Origin: Muscardinus avellanarius
Lineage: Eukaryota > Chordata > Mammalia > Rodentia > Gliridae
Length of the DNA: 64,000 bases
Reading direction: 5' to 3'
Assembly (NCBI GenBank): GCA_963383645.1
Contig: OY726576.1
Coordinates: forward strand, 9,228,102 to 9,292,101
Shown here: positions 1-10,415 of the stretch, in pieces
Position numbering within the stretch: the stretch's first letter is position 1
Layout of the letters: every line of letters begins with the position of its first letter
The notes under the pieces: model-generated
Databases searched by the model: none
What the model saw: only the letters and a program-made list of their open reading frames with translations
What the model was told of the DNA's origin: nothing
Made by a program: the position numbers and the translations under genes

Positions 1-2170
1 TGGTCTATTATGAAATGCAGACCACATAGATTTTAACATTTTGGTAGATCAATTACCTTAATAAACCTAGTCTAAGAAGACACATACCTGGAAATAGAAT
101 TTATGGTAATATATAAAATTCAAATTGTAACAAGAAAGTTATTTTCTGAACTTTAAAATTGAAAAACGTGATTGCATAGAAAGAGAAAAACATTGGTGTT
201 TCTATATAGTTTACACTAACAATGATATACCATATCTATCTCTCTATATATTTATATTTCTATCTATATCTATCTATGATAACCTACTTTTTATGTGATT
301 TCCCCTTAGAACTAAAATCCCAGTTACAAGGGAGAAAAAGGATATTACTTATTTAAAAAAAAATGTTCTGGTATCCAAAGCACAGAAGGTGAGCTACGTT
401 TATATATAGCCACTTGCGCTCTGAGCTTGGCCACTGAATGCATTCCTGGTAGACCCAAGCTCGATTATAATGTCAAGAGGACCAACCTACAGAAGGGCTT
501 TCCCTTAAGGCTTTTTAGTTTCAGAACAAAATGAAAGATAACCACGAAACCAAGGTGGATAAGCAAGACAAAAAGCTGTGAGAGGTGCTTAATATCTGGA
601 CTCCTACAGGTTAATGGACCCGGAACCAGGAACTGTTGCCACAGAGGACAACAGGTAAATTATATTTGTTCAGCCTTGACGTGTGTAATTTCCTTATTTG
701 TTCTGTGCTGGGTGTGAGTCTTGTATAACACAATAGGAAAGAATCAAGAATCTCTTTGTGTCTTTGAAGAATATTGAGCCTCAGAGTGTTTCCCAGACAC
801 TGATGATGTGTGGACATTTAAAACATTTAAAACATTTCTATCTTACCCCGCAGCCTATGTGCTCTCTTACTGACATTTAATAAGTTCATGATAATTATAT
901 CTAATTTCAGAAAGTTTCTGCCGGCTAGTGAAACTGTGGGGAATCACTGAAGGGTCTGTGTCGAGGGCTTTGGTATCGCCGCAGTTGCTGGTACTAATGT
1001 CAGGATCTGAACGATCAAAGTGTCTGTCAGAATCGGGGCAATGGAAAGCCTTTTAATAATTCGTGCAGCATTCCAGATCAAAAGAGGGAAGAAAACTGCT
1101 GCTCATAGACATTGCTCTGGGAACATGATTATTCAGTTGGGACTGAATGTGCAGGAAAGACACTGTCATTTGTTTGCCGCTCATGTTTAATGGGAGAAAG
1201 AGACAGTGGTATTCAGCTCCAGGCATTCTGATAGATCTTTTGGACCTTTTGTTTTTAATGTTTAGTTGGTGCTTTTAAATAGCAAGATAGCATTGTCATT
1301 TGTTATTTAAGTGGAAAATAGGGAAAGCATTCACAACAATGTAATTTATTTTTTAATGTGCGGCACTTACCTATGGAGATAATGCACTCATGTAGATGAC
1401 TACTATGGTCATGTAAATGGAAAATTCATGTGGTCACCTCATTCCTGCCCTTCCCTTTGTAATAGTAATGGAACTAGAGAAACTGACATAGGACTTATCC
1501 AGCAGATTTAGTGCCTTTGAGAAAACTAAAAATATGAGTTATCTATTAAATTATTTTTGGCTTGTCCGTTTGAAGGGAAAGACCAGAAAGTGCCTTTTTT
1601 TCTTGAAAGATCAGAAATGAGACTCAGAAACACCGACGGGTTTCGGATGTCTCACAAAGACAGCATCAATGGTAGACACAGCACAACACCCCTTGGTTTC
1701 CATTAAATGTTCTTCTTGCTTTATTTTTGGAGTCACTCTTTTTCCTGTTAGAGCAGCAGCATATAACTCAGAATAAGCTTTTCCATCATGTTTGAAAACT
1801 GAGGCTTTAGGAGGATGTTCCACGCAGGAAAACCCCAAAGACTGCTATGCTGGAAAGAATGTGCGATTTCTGAACTTAGGGTAGGAGTTGAGTTGGATGA
1901 AGGGCGAAAGATTTCAGATTTGAAACCTGTTTAGTGTGGGACTCACTGAGGTAAGTTCAAGGAAAAGTTTCCTTCTACTTTTCTCATTAATTGCCTTTCC
2001 TCCCCTTTCCACCTGACCCTGCTTCTACGTTGATGATGCTGGCAAGAGTGTGTGTTCGAGGAGACTGGCTGCTGTGGAATGCATGGTGACTGCTGTAGCT
2101 GGAGTCCAGCGTGGAATGGGAATGGGAAAATGACATTAGGATCCCACCTAAGGACCGTTTATCCCATAGC
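1..2170. other. Unassigned AT-rich sequence
   Basis: No gene or repeat family is recognised here. A short TATC/TATA-rich patch lies near 236-275. The open frames are short and look like chance. Confidence 0.5.
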
Positions 2171-2332
2171 CCAGGGGTTGACAAACTACAGCTCACTGGC
2201 CCATTCCTGCCCTTGTCTCTTTTCATAAGTAAAAGTTTATTGGAACATAGACACAGCCAATTGTTTACACACCATCTGTGGCTGCTTTGGGGGTATAATG
2301 GCAGAGTAGAGCAGTGTCACAGAGACATATAG
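2171..2332 (-). mobile_element. hAT-Charlie-type DNA transposon remnant
   Basis: The stretch starts with CAGGGGTTGACAAACTACAG and continues with a segment matching the widespread non-autonomous hAT element whose termini read 'GGGTCAGCAAACT' and which carries a 'TTTATTGGAACA' block. It lies in reverse orientation and is truncated by the following (TG)n and SINE. The class is recognised from memory of consensus sequences; the exact subfamily is not assigned. Two further copies lie near 29.6 and 57.2 kb. Confidence 0.65.
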
Positions 2333-2357
2333 CCCAATCGCTAAATAAATAGATGTA

Positions 2358-2359
<2 letters not shown>

Positions 2360-2398
<39 letters not shown>
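2360..2398. repeat. (TG)n microsatellite at a SINE tail
   Basis: An uninterrupted TG run directly abuts the 3' (tail) end of the minus-strand SINE that follows. This suggests it grew from the SINE A-rich tail. Confidence 0.95.
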
Positions 2399-2592
2399 TG
2401 GTCCTGGGGATTTAACCCAGGGGCATTCTTCCACTGGCCTACACTCTTAGCCCTCTTTTACTTTTTATTTGGAAACAGGGTTCCCCTAAATTGCTGAGAA
2501 CCTCACTAAGTTGCTGAGGTTAGCTTCAAACCTATGATCCTACTGTCTGTTTCCCAAGTCCTAAGAATACAGGCATGCGCCACCATTCCAAG
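2396..2592 (-). mobile_element. B1-dID SINE
   Basis: Read on the minus strand it has a B1-like left half, a GAAACAGGGT-type junction and an ID/tRNA-like right half ending near the mirrored 'GGTTCAATCCCCAG' block, here as GATTTAACCCAGG. It is diverged. Confidence 0.85.
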
Positions 2593-2667
2593 TTTGATTA
2601 ATATATTTATCTTAAATTTTTTGAGTTTAATTTTTTATTTGCATAAGAATAATTAACATGAGATATA

Positions 2668-2766
2668 CCCTCTACATAGATTTTAAATGTATAATACAGT
2701 AACATTATCTATAAGCCCTCTACATAGATTTTAAGTGTATAATACAGTAGTAATGTTATCTATAAG
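2668..2766. repeat. Two-copy direct tandem repeat, about 48-51 bp
   Basis: Two adjacent units (2668-2715 and 2716-2766) both start CCCTCTACATAGATTTTAA and end TTATCTATAAG. They differ by a substitution in the middle and a 3-bp indel. This is a local tandem duplication in AT-rich DNA. Confidence 0.9.
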
Positions 2767-2800
2767 TATATTATAAACCATATTTCTATAATAAATTAAA

Positions 2801-2853
2801 TTATTATTATTATTATTATTATTATCATCATCATCATCATCATCATTATTATT
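2801..2853. repeat. (ATT)n/(ATC)n microsatellite at a SINE tail
   Basis: An ATT run changes to ATC and back to ATT, and abuts the tail end of the next minus-strand SINE. Confidence 0.95.
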
Positions 2854-2855
2854 GT

Positions 2856-3070
2856 TTGCAGTACTGGGGATGGAACCCAGGGGCATTTTACTTTCAAGCT
2901 ACACTCCCAGCCCTATTTTTAAGTCTTTTAGTCTTTCTATTGTTTTTGAAACAGAGTCTCACTGAGTTGCAAAGGGCCTCACTAAGTAGCTAAGGCTGTC
3001 CGCGAACCACGATTCTCTGGTCTTAGCCTCCTGAATGCTGAGATTACAAGCGCACACCACTATTCTCGGC
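2856..3070 (-). mobile_element. B1-dID SINE
   Basis: This is a complete-looking minus-strand copy. The ID-like half (GGGGATGGAACCCAGGGGCA) comes first on the plus strand, then the A-rich linker and the B1-like half ending at the mirrored left end near CACACCACTATTCTCGGC. Confidence 0.9.
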
Positions 3071-3079
3071 GAATTCATT

Positions 3080-3536
3080 TTCTTAAAAACTGTGGTAAGA
3101 ACATTTAACATGAGATCTATCCTCATAATAAATATCTAAGTGCCCAGTATGTTATTTGTGGACCATGTTGCAGAACACATCTCCAGAGTGTATTCTTACT
3201 TGACTGAAACATTATTTCCATTGGTTAGCACCTCCCAGGTTTCTTCAAGGCCCCAGCTCCTTGCACCTGCCATCTCACTCTTTGATTTTATACATTTTAC
3301 TATGTTAGATATAAGTGTGATTGCACAATGTATTTGTCTTTCTGTGACTGGCTTATTTCGCTTAGCATGATGTCTTTAAGACCTGTCCACAGTGTTGCAT
3401 TTTGAAGAATATCCTTCTTTTTAAAGGCTGAATAGCATTCTGAGGTGTGTATACACTACATTTTCTTAATCCATTCATCTATGGATGAACACTTAGTTGT
3501 TTCCATATTTGGGCTATTATGAATTATGTTGCAATG
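3080..3536 (-). mobile_element. Old L1 3' end, antisense
   Basis: The segment matches the familiar antisense 3' region of ancient L1 elements. Landmarks are TGTGACTGGCTTATTTCGCT, AAGGCTGAATAGCATTC and CCATTCATCTATGGATGAAC, which together mirror the end of ORF2 and the 3' UTR. It is heavily mutated and non-coding. It stops abruptly at the boundary with the chimeric element at 3537. Confidence 0.8.
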
Positions 3537-3857
3537 AAGCAGAGAATCTTAAAGGCAACAAAAACAAAGGGCCAAGTGACATTCAGAGGCAAACCAATTA
3601 GAATCACTCCAGACTTCCCAAACCAAGTCATGAGAGCCAGAAGGGCTTGGAGTAACATATTCCAAACTCTGAAAGAAAACAACTTCCAGCCAAAAATTTC
3701 CTACCCAGCAAAACTTTCTATCAAATTAGATGGAGAAATAAGAAGCTTCCATGACAAACAGAAACTGAAGGAATTTATGTCTTCAAAACCAGCGCTAGAG
3801 AAAATACTCAAAGAGATTAACTACAAAGAAGAAATAGGTAACACACTCCAGAACTAG
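3537..3857 (+). pseudogene. 5'-truncated L1-type ORF1 fragment (C-terminal domain)
   Basis: The frame encodes about 106 residues of an L1 ORF1p: end of the RRM (RITPDFPNQVMRARRAW) and the C-terminal domain with FQPKISYPAKLS and FHDKQKLKEF. The open frame starts upstream at 3519 in unrelated flanking DNA, so the first residues are not ORF1p. Compared with the copy at 46867-47205, only two amino-acid differences are seen. In intact ORF1p this part completes the RNA-binding surface of the trimer; the coiled coil is absent here, so no function is expected. Confidence 0.9.
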
Positions 3858-4016
3858 AGAAACAAGATTTTCCATCCAACAAACAACTAAGATTGGTTAT
3901 CTGTGGAGATTCATTATTTATGTTAGTCTTTTACCTATCTCTAAAGGGTATTGTTTGCCTTTATTGTTGTTAATTTCTAGGATTTCTAGTTGGAATATTA
4001 ATATACCTTCAGATAT

Positions 4017-4592
4017 AGCATTTGGAAATATTTTATCCCATTCTATTAGTAACTGTTAATTCTGTTTACATTGTCTTTGGATATACAATTTTTTTTATTT
4101 TTTAGGGAGTTTGTATACTCCTCTGTTGCCTGTGCCATTGAAATCATAACCAAGAAATCACTGCCAATTTCAATGTTGTGAGGTTTTATGACCCAGATTT
4201 TCTCCTAAAAGTTTATAGTCTTAAGATTTATATTTAGGTCTATTATCTATTTTGAGTTAAGATTTGTATATGGGATTAGGTAAGGGTCCAATTTTATTCT
4301 TTTCCATGTAATTATTATTTTTCAACAATATTTAGTTAAAAAGATTAATATTTCCACCACCAAATGTTCGTAGAAACCTTGTCAAAAATAACTTGACAAT
4401 ATAGGGAAGAATTTAGCTCTAGGCTTTTATTTAACTCCAATGGTTTATATATCTGCCTTTAGAATAGTACTACACTGTTTCAATTATTGTAGCTTTATAT
4501 GGTTTGAAATCAGAAAATATATATCTTCTAGCTTTGTTCTTTTTCAAGATCATTTTGGGTACCTAGAGTCCATATTCCATATTAGGATAGAT
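4017..4592 (-). mobile_element. Inverted old L1 ORF2 fragment inside the chimeric element
   Basis: On the plus strand this reads like the classic antisense of L1 ORF2: GGGTCCAATTTTATTCTTTT, CCTTGTCAAAAATAACTTGA, TTGTAGCTTTATATGGTTTG and TTTGTTCTTTTTCAAGATCA appear in the order expected of a minus-strand L1. It is much older and more diverged than the intact L1 in this window. The same fragment with the same boundaries sits in copy 2, so it travelled as part of the element. Confidence 0.85.
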
Positions 4593-4949
4593 TTTTTTCT
4601 GAAAAATAAATATATAAATATATGATAGTTTCACCTAAAAAATAGAAAAAAAATTCTCTGGTAAGAAAGAAAGCAAAAAGAAATATTGAAATGTTATCTT
4701 AAGTCATCAAAAGCTTGGTATCAGACAAATGAAACTGTTATGTGAGATTATCATTTTTAATTTTAGATAAATTGCCATAATACTAGATGTCAACTACTAA
4801 GCCAAGCATGGGAGGGAGGGATGGGGAGAGAATGGGGTGGGGATTGGGTGGGGGCTGACTGGGCGATGTGTGCATGTATGTCTACAAAAGTTTGTATCCC
4901 ACTATGATGTATGAATACAGTGCACCAATAAAAAAAAAAAGAATAAAAG

Positions 4950-5011
4950 TAGGGCTGTGGGTGTAGTTTGGAGGTAGAATGCCCCTGGGTTCAATCCCCG
5001 GTAATGGGTAT

Positions 5012-5053
<42 letters not shown>
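4950..5053 (+). mobile_element. ID-type SINE fragment plus (CA)n
   Basis: Only the tRNA/ID-like half is present, with a B-box-like GGTTCAATCC. It directly follows the A-tail of the chimeric element, with a (CA)n run at 5013-5053. It could be a 5'-truncated SINE insertion into the A-tail or a template switch. Confidence 0.8.
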
Positions 5054-5054
<1 letters not shown>

Positions 5055-5055
5055 A

Positions 5056-5180
5056 GAGCCACCAGATGATACAGCAATCCTACTTCTGAATATTTATCAA
5101 AAGAATTGAAATCAGGATCTCAAAGAGAGTTTAGTGATGCTTATTGTAGCACTATTCTCAATAGCTAAAATATTTATTAT
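5056..5180 (+). mobile_element. Old L1 ORF2 3' fragment, sense
   Basis: The text around GATACAGCAATCCTACTTCT, TATTTATCAAAAGAATTGAA and GTAGCACTATTCTCAATAGC matches the L1 ORF2 region just upstream of its end, in sense orientation. Together with the antisense segment at 3080-3536 it fits a minus-strand L1 insertion with a 5' inversion (twin priming), later split by the chimeric element. Confidence 0.7.
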
Positions 5181-5990
5181 CTAGTCTATGGTGGAAAACA
5201 TTTCCTGGCACCTGCTGGCAGCTAATGTCTCTCTGCTGGCTCTAGGTTACTAGATTCGACATTGTCAGAGAACCTGTTAGAACATACATTCTGCTGCCTC
5301 ATTCCAAACTTAGTCCATTTCGTTCCATCATCCCAGATGTGGAGCACCTATAAAAACTTCAACAGAGCAATGATTAGACCATTTATGGTAATTTTGAAAT
5401 AGTACTTCAATCGTTAGTATGTTCACAGAACTAAACACTCGGGACTTAATGGATTAAAGAATAAAAATATTTGGTGATAGGAACCCATCTACCTGTGTTT
5501 TATCAGACTTTCAGGTCATTCTGATACATGCTCAAATCTGAAACTCCTTTGGGCCACGGCATCCTGCCAGAGGTTGCTAAAAGTTCGCAGGAATGTGGAA
5601 GATATTGGTTGGCAAGCCATGCATCTTGTAGGATCATAAGTGCTCACAGTATGGGGCAGGACACAATTCCAGTTGTATTTTAAAAGTTCATTCAAACAGA
5701 TCAATGATGATTTTCATGTGGAATGAATTTCCCATCCATGTTGGAGACTCTTTTATAAGGATGAATGAACATTCAGAGTTCGTAGTTCAAAATCTAGCTC
5801 AGGGTGGTTTCAAAAGGCAACCCCAGCTGGAAAGTGTTACTTTAGGAAACAAAATACTTCTGAAGAGAAGGCATTTGCCTATGTGTTTGTATGTATTTAA
5901 AGACCTTTTTCTTCAAGTAAGATAGAGGTCTTTAAAGTGGGTTCAGTGGATGAAAATAAAATCTATTTTTTAAAAAAATCTTTAATGCCC
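5181..5990. other. Unassigned sequence
   Basis: No gene, conserved motif or repeat family recognised. Confidence 0.5.
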
Positions 5991-6122
5991 TCAGCAACTC
6001 AGTGAGGCTCTCAGTAACTTAATGAGACTCTGTATCTAAAAAACAACAACAAAATAGGTCTGGGGTAGAGCTCAGAGATAAAATACCCCTAGGTTCAATC
6101 CCCAGTACCCTCAAAAAAAAAA
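5991..6122 (+). mobile_element. 5'-truncated B1-dID SINE
   Basis: This copy keeps only the end of the B1 half and the ID-like half with GGTTCAATCCCCAGTACC, followed by a short A-tail. Confidence 0.85.
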
Positions 6123-6608
6123 TCCTTAATACAATCCCATGTACCATGATTTAAGCAAATATTATATATAAAAATATAGACTAGATAAATTAGCCCACAG
6201 GCCCAAGATGTTAAGTGATTTGTTCAAGATAGTAATCTTTCTTTTTTCACTTAAATAGGATTCCAGTAATAACAATTCATTGCAACTCACGTTTTAGAAA
6301 CATCTCTGTTGCTTTAGGCAAGGCATGCCTGTGGACAAACTACTTCATAACTAGTAAGTTCATGTTTGAAGTAAGTTCACGGTTGAAGGCCAGTATGCAG
6401 TCAATAGTGGCCCACTGCCCATCTCTCCCACGGACAGAGTGTTGACTCCTTAGTGGTATGTAGAATAGAGCCAAAACAGAACAATGGCCTTAGGAACTGA
6501 GCTAATAGCCTACTGATGCTAAGCTTTCAAATTCCTTTCTGCAAATTTCTACCTTGGAACTTAAGTCCATAACAGGATCCGTTGAACTATCTTTTTTTTC
6601 TTATTATT
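6123..6608. other. Unassigned sequence
   Basis: Nothing is recognised with confidence. A stretch near 6180-6260 is weakly MIR-like, but I do not call it. Confidence 0.4.
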
Positions 6609-6823
6609 CTTTTTTTTTTTTTTTCTTTTGTCGTACTGGGGATGGAACCCAGGGACATTCTACCTCTGAGCTATACCCTATTTTTTTATTTTTTATTTTG
6701 AAACAGGGTCTTACTAAGTTGCAGAGGGCCTCATTAAGTAGCTGAGGCTGGCCTCAAACTGAGATCCTTCTGTTTCAGCCTCCCAAGTACTGGGATTCCA
6801 AGCATGCGCCACCATACATAGCT
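6609..6823 (-). mobile_element. B1-dID SINE
   Basis: A full minus-strand copy with poly-T first, then GGGGATGGAACCCAGGGACA, GAAACAGGGTCTTACTAAGT and the B1-like half ending at CATGCGCCACCATACATAGC. Confidence 0.92.
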
Positions 6824-7026
6824 TCCCCAGAACTATCCTAAGAGAAACCCAGAGCCAGAAGCACAAGAGCACAGGATACTTTGAAAATTCCTTGTAGTTT
6901 TAGAGTAACTTTGTATTTCTGAAGCCCTAAGTCTTACCCAAATTTGTGTTACTATTAATCCGGTTTGGCTTGAGATAATATTTGAGCTGACATGTCCTGC
7001 TTACCTTATCTCCACCCACAAAATAC

Positions 7027-7027
<1 letters not shown>

Positions 7028-7067
<40 letters not shown>
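7028..7067. repeat. (CA)n microsatellite
   Basis: An uninterrupted CA run. No SINE is adjacent to this one. Confidence 0.95.
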
Positions 7068-7068
<1 letters not shown>

Positions 7069-7748
7069 AGTATTAAGCACTTGGGCATTTGAGACTTTAA
7101 GAAAGTGTAGGTCATCATGCAATAAACTTTGGAATAAGGAGTTCTCTTTCTCACTTTTTCTTGAAAGCTTTTGATAGTTGCACATTGTTCATATTTTATC
7201 CTTACTACAGAGGAGCACTCTGGGCTGGGTTCTCTGGTGTGCTCATGGGGAAGGAGGGAGGGTGGCTGTTTTGAGGCTGATCATTTGTCACAAAGGTGGT
7301 TTTCCTGCTATTTCACGGCATTTTAAAATTCTGCTTTTCCTTTTCCAATTCAAGGAAAGTCATGGATAAAATTCTATTATGATGCTTCTGTTTGTCTCAA
7401 GCCACCTATAATAACTTGTGAATACTGTACTTAAGAGAATTGAAGTATGGTAGAAAATACTTTAAAAATATTAGAGCCCCAGTTTACTAGACGATGCATA
7501 TTATAGAGTACTTATGTGTCGTAGTCATAGGGCTCTAGTGTACTTAATACCGTCTATACCACAGCATTAGTATTATAATATGTAATGCAATATTAAATAA
7601 TATTAGGTCCCTAGTATAAACTTGTGTCTGTGTGTGGGTGAGTGTAAACTCTATATCCTTAGAGGTGTGTGAAGGTATTTATCTATTGTACAGTGTGCGA
7701 AAAGCAGTAATCTACAACCAAAATCGAAGCCTAGACTTTAAAATCTGA
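7068..7748. other. Unassigned sequence
   Basis: AT-rich, with no recognised gene or repeat. Confidence 0.5.
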
Positions 7749-7860
7749 AAGAGACCCTGTTTCCAAATAAAAATATAAAAATAGGTCTGGGAGTGTAACC
7801 CGGAGATAGAAGGGTTTCCAGGAACCCCAGTACCACCAAAAAAAAAAAAAAAAAAAAAAA
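7749..7860 (+). mobile_element. 5'-truncated SINE, variant subtype (TTCCAAAT type)
   Basis: It starts at GAGACCCTGTTTCCAAATAA and has the ID-like half of the variant subtype (GTCTGGGAGTGTAACC, then AGTACCACC) and a 23-base A-tail. The full-length variant is at 19565-19746. Confidence 0.85.
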
Positions 7861-8587
7861 TCTGAAACTGCTGGTCAAGATCCTTCATTCTTTCTTGGTG
7901 TAGCTGAACTTGGTTCGACTGACTCTGCTATCATTGTGTACTTAGAAAATTCTAATTGTGTAAAATGACGTTTGCTTCATTTCTTCGCTTACTTTTAATT
8001 TTTAAAGATGAATTTCTCCCTGTCTTTTGCATTGTATTCCTGCCTTTTTCTTTTAACTAACTCTCTATAGTCTGAGTCATTTACCCTAATTCCAGGCTGT
8101 TCCTTCCCAACCCTTGCAATGGCGTCTCCTAGGAAGCCGGCCTTGGAGGCAGCGTTCTGAGGAATGATCTTGATTAAAAAGGAGAGTGTGCTGGCTCCTT
8201 ACAAACACACTACGCTTTGGTTCCAATCCCTCACTTCTGTTGCCCATTCCTTAATAAATTGGTCAGCGTATCCTTAGTCACAGGGAAGACAGAAGGCAAA
8301 CAGAAAGAGAAAAGCCAGACCTGCCCCCAACCCCAACCCCTCCCTCACTGACGCAAATACACGTCAAATGCCGACGCCATCTTTGTTTCTGATGTTACCT
8401 TTCTGGAAAAATCACCTTCCTCAGATCCTACTGTAGTGCCTTCAGTTTGTGTGTTCATTTTTCCCACACTGTGAGCTAGCTGTCTGGGTGGAAGAACTAT
8501 GTCTTGGTCATCTTTATATCGCCCAGGAAGGGTATCTGCACATAGTCAGAGGCAAGTGAATATTTTTTTTAATGAAAAATTAAGTTA
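7861..8587. other. Unassigned sequence
   Basis: No supported feature. Confidence 0.5.
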
Positions 8588-8662
8588 AAGCCACGCATGG
8601 TGGCACGTGCTTGTAATCCCAATACTTGAGAGGCTAAGACAGGGGGGTTGCACATTCTGTTC
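8588..8662 (+). mobile_element. B1-like SINE left-half fragment
   Basis: CCACGCATGGTGGCACGTGC and TTGTAATCCCAATACTTGAG are the B1 left end; the copy breaks off after about 75 bp with no ID half. Confidence 0.8.
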
Positions 8663-9547
8663 CTAAGATGTTATGTAGCTTTGAAAAGATTTCAAACTGA
8701 CAACAGTGTCCCACATGACATTTTTGTATTGGAGTGTTTTCTATCTCCTTTGAGAGTGTAATATCTTATCAGACCCTGTTTGTGAGAACTGGGAATGAAC
8801 TCTCCCTGCCCTCAGGAATGTTACATCACCCTCTATCAGACCTCCAGTACATAAGTTACTGACCTCAACTAACGGACTTCAAAATACACATGAACTGGAG
8901 AGTGTGACACTTTGACAGCTGAGGCTGTGGCCGGGATCTCACACAACCAGGAGAGTGTGGTCTCACACTCTCAGCTATGGTCTCACGTAGCCAGGAGAGT
9001 GTGGCATGATAGGCTGCAAGATGTCAGCCACTTCTCTGTCTCACGCTGTGAAGGACCACCCTGTTGGCCGCCAGGCTCTGAAGTCTCGCCTGCAATACTG
9101 GTACCATCTTTGAGCAGGAAGGGACCCAATGTGTCATCACGGATTCCTCTAAGAACCGTTTGTATAAAGATAGACCTCAAATTTGAATTAGACTCTTTCT
9201 TTCCACAGAAGCTTGCTTTTATCCTAACTAAACACTGGCCTTTTTTTTTTTTTTTATAAATTCTGGAATTCATTCCCTATGGGGTTAATGCACCTTGTCT
9301 ATTCTAGTGCATTCTCTGTGAGGTTTGTTTACATCATTTTCTGCTTCTTTAAGCATTGTGAACCTAAGAGAAATTCTCTTTGTATGGCAATGAACCGTAT
9401 GATTCATGAACTCATAATCTGATCATCTCCTTATTTCAACCATGTGCAACATAAAATGTTAAAGAGTTTATGGAATTTCATGGCTGGAAAGAAAACTTAA
9501 ACCATATCATCCGCATCTCAGTTGATGGAGAATGGAAAGGAGACACA
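8663..9547. other. Unassigned sequence with a short internal repeat
   Basis: The block CCAGGAGAGTGTGG occurs twice, near 8949 and 8991, and looks like a small local duplication. A poly-T lies at about 9241-9255. Nothing else is recognised. Confidence 0.45.
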
Positions 9548-9745
9548 TTTATTTAGAATTAACTCTATGCTAAATTAGGGCTTTGCAAACATCGTATCTT
9601 CCTGGCAACCTCTTGCATACTTACAACGTATTATGAGAAAAAGAAGTATAATATGAAAAATCGTGGCATGAAGTGGCAGGCTCAGGTTTGCAGAGCTGGC
9701 TCCCTGGGCTTCTAAACCATGCTCCATCTCTTGCACCCTGCCTTC
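9548..9745 (-). mobile_element. MIR SINE, diverged
   Basis: The order of blocks fits the reverse complement of MIR: GGGCTTTGCAAACATCGTAT, CCTGGCAACCTC, then GGCAGGCTCAGGTTTGCAGA. Old and degenerate. Confidence 0.55.
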
Positions 9746-9764
9746 TACTTGTCAGTTTGGGTTG

Positions 9765-10105
9765 GTAAGACAATATTCTGCAGACTGGGTGTCTTGATGT
9801 AACAGAAATTTATCTTTCATGGATTGACCTCTAGAGGCCAGAGGTCTGAGTTTGGGTTGCCTTCCCATGTAATGGTGAGAGTTCCTTTCTGGGTTGTGGA
9901 TAGCTGATTTTTCACTGTATTCTCAAATGTAGGAAGGGGGTGGTGGAGCTGTCTGGTATCTCTTCTCTCCCAGGGCTCAACCTATTCATGAAGGCTCTAT
10001 CTCAAAACCTAAACACCTCCCAAAGCCCCCGCCTCCAAATATCACCACATTAGGTATTAGGATTTCAAGTTCTGAATTTTGTTGAGGGAGCAAGGGGTAC
10101 AAAAA
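9765..10105 (-). mobile_element. ERVL-MaLR LTR, antisense
   Basis: Matches the reverse complement of a MaLR LTR of the MST/MLT1 kind. Landmarks are ACAGAAATTTATCTTTCATG near the start and ACACCTCCCAAAGCCCCCGC, CCACATTAGGTATTAGGATT near the end. No internal coding sequence is present, so it is a solo LTR. Confidence 0.75.
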
Positions 10106-10174
10106 TTCAGTTCAATATATATATATTGAATCAAGTACATATATACATCAAGTAATATATACATATTAATCAAG

Positions 10175-10186
10175 TACATACATACA

Positions 10187-10216
<30 letters not shown>
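10175..10216. repeat. (TACA)n microsatellite at a SINE tail
   Basis: A tetranucleotide run directly abuts the tail end of the next minus-strand SINE. Confidence 0.95.
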
Positions 10217-10217
<1 letters not shown>

Positions 10218-10415
10218 CAAGTCTGGGGATGAAACCCAGGGGCATTTGACCTCCAAGCCACATCCCCTGCCCTATTTTTATTCTTTATTTTGAAACAGGG
10301 TCTCACTAAGTTGCGGAGGGCCTCACTAAGTAGCTGAGGTTGTCTGCGAACCGCGAATCTCCGGTTTCAGCCTCCCGAACGCTGGGATTACAAGCGTGTA
10401 CCACCACACACAGCT
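10217..10415 (-). mobile_element. B1-dID SINE
   Basis: A minus-strand copy with GAAACCCAGGGGCATTTGAC, GAAACAGGGTCTCACTAAGT and a B1 end at GTACCACCACACACAGC. Moderately diverged. Confidence 0.9.

Larger units (their letters stand above)
3537..4940 (+). mobile_element. Chimeric L1-derived (HAL1-like) element, copy 1, 5'-truncated
   Basis: This stretch is nearly identical to 46885-48290, with a few substitutions and small indels. It contains, in order, the C-terminal part of an L1-type ORF1 (3537-3857), an antisense fragment of old L1 ORF2 (about 4017-4592), an L1-like tail with a G-rich tract (4810-4855), a CACCAATAAA polyadenylation context and an A-run. The 5' end is cut inside ORF1, as is usual for L1-type insertions. 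I see no clear target-site duplication; an ID-type fragment directly abuts the A-tail. It lacks any sense ORF2, so it would need an L1 in trans. Confidence 0.88.

Noticed and set aside
2237..2434. Frames with HTHTHT, VCVCVC, YVCMYVCM, ERERER or SLSLSL runs (also near 7000, 10100, 11600, 38100, 42300)
   Set aside because: They are translations of microsatellites.
3519..3857. A 112-residue protein gene
   Set aside because: It is the C-terminal part of an L1-type ORF1 in a truncated element, with its start codon in unrelated flanking DNA.
4440..4625. 61-residue open frame present identically at 47789-47974
   Set aside because: Identity comes from the repeated chimeric element. The frame reads the non-coding strand of an old ORF2 fragment, so it is not a gene.
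4810..4870. G-rich tract as a telomere-like or CRISPR-like repeat
   Set aside because: Spacing is irregular and it belongs to the 3' tail of the chimeric L1 element.
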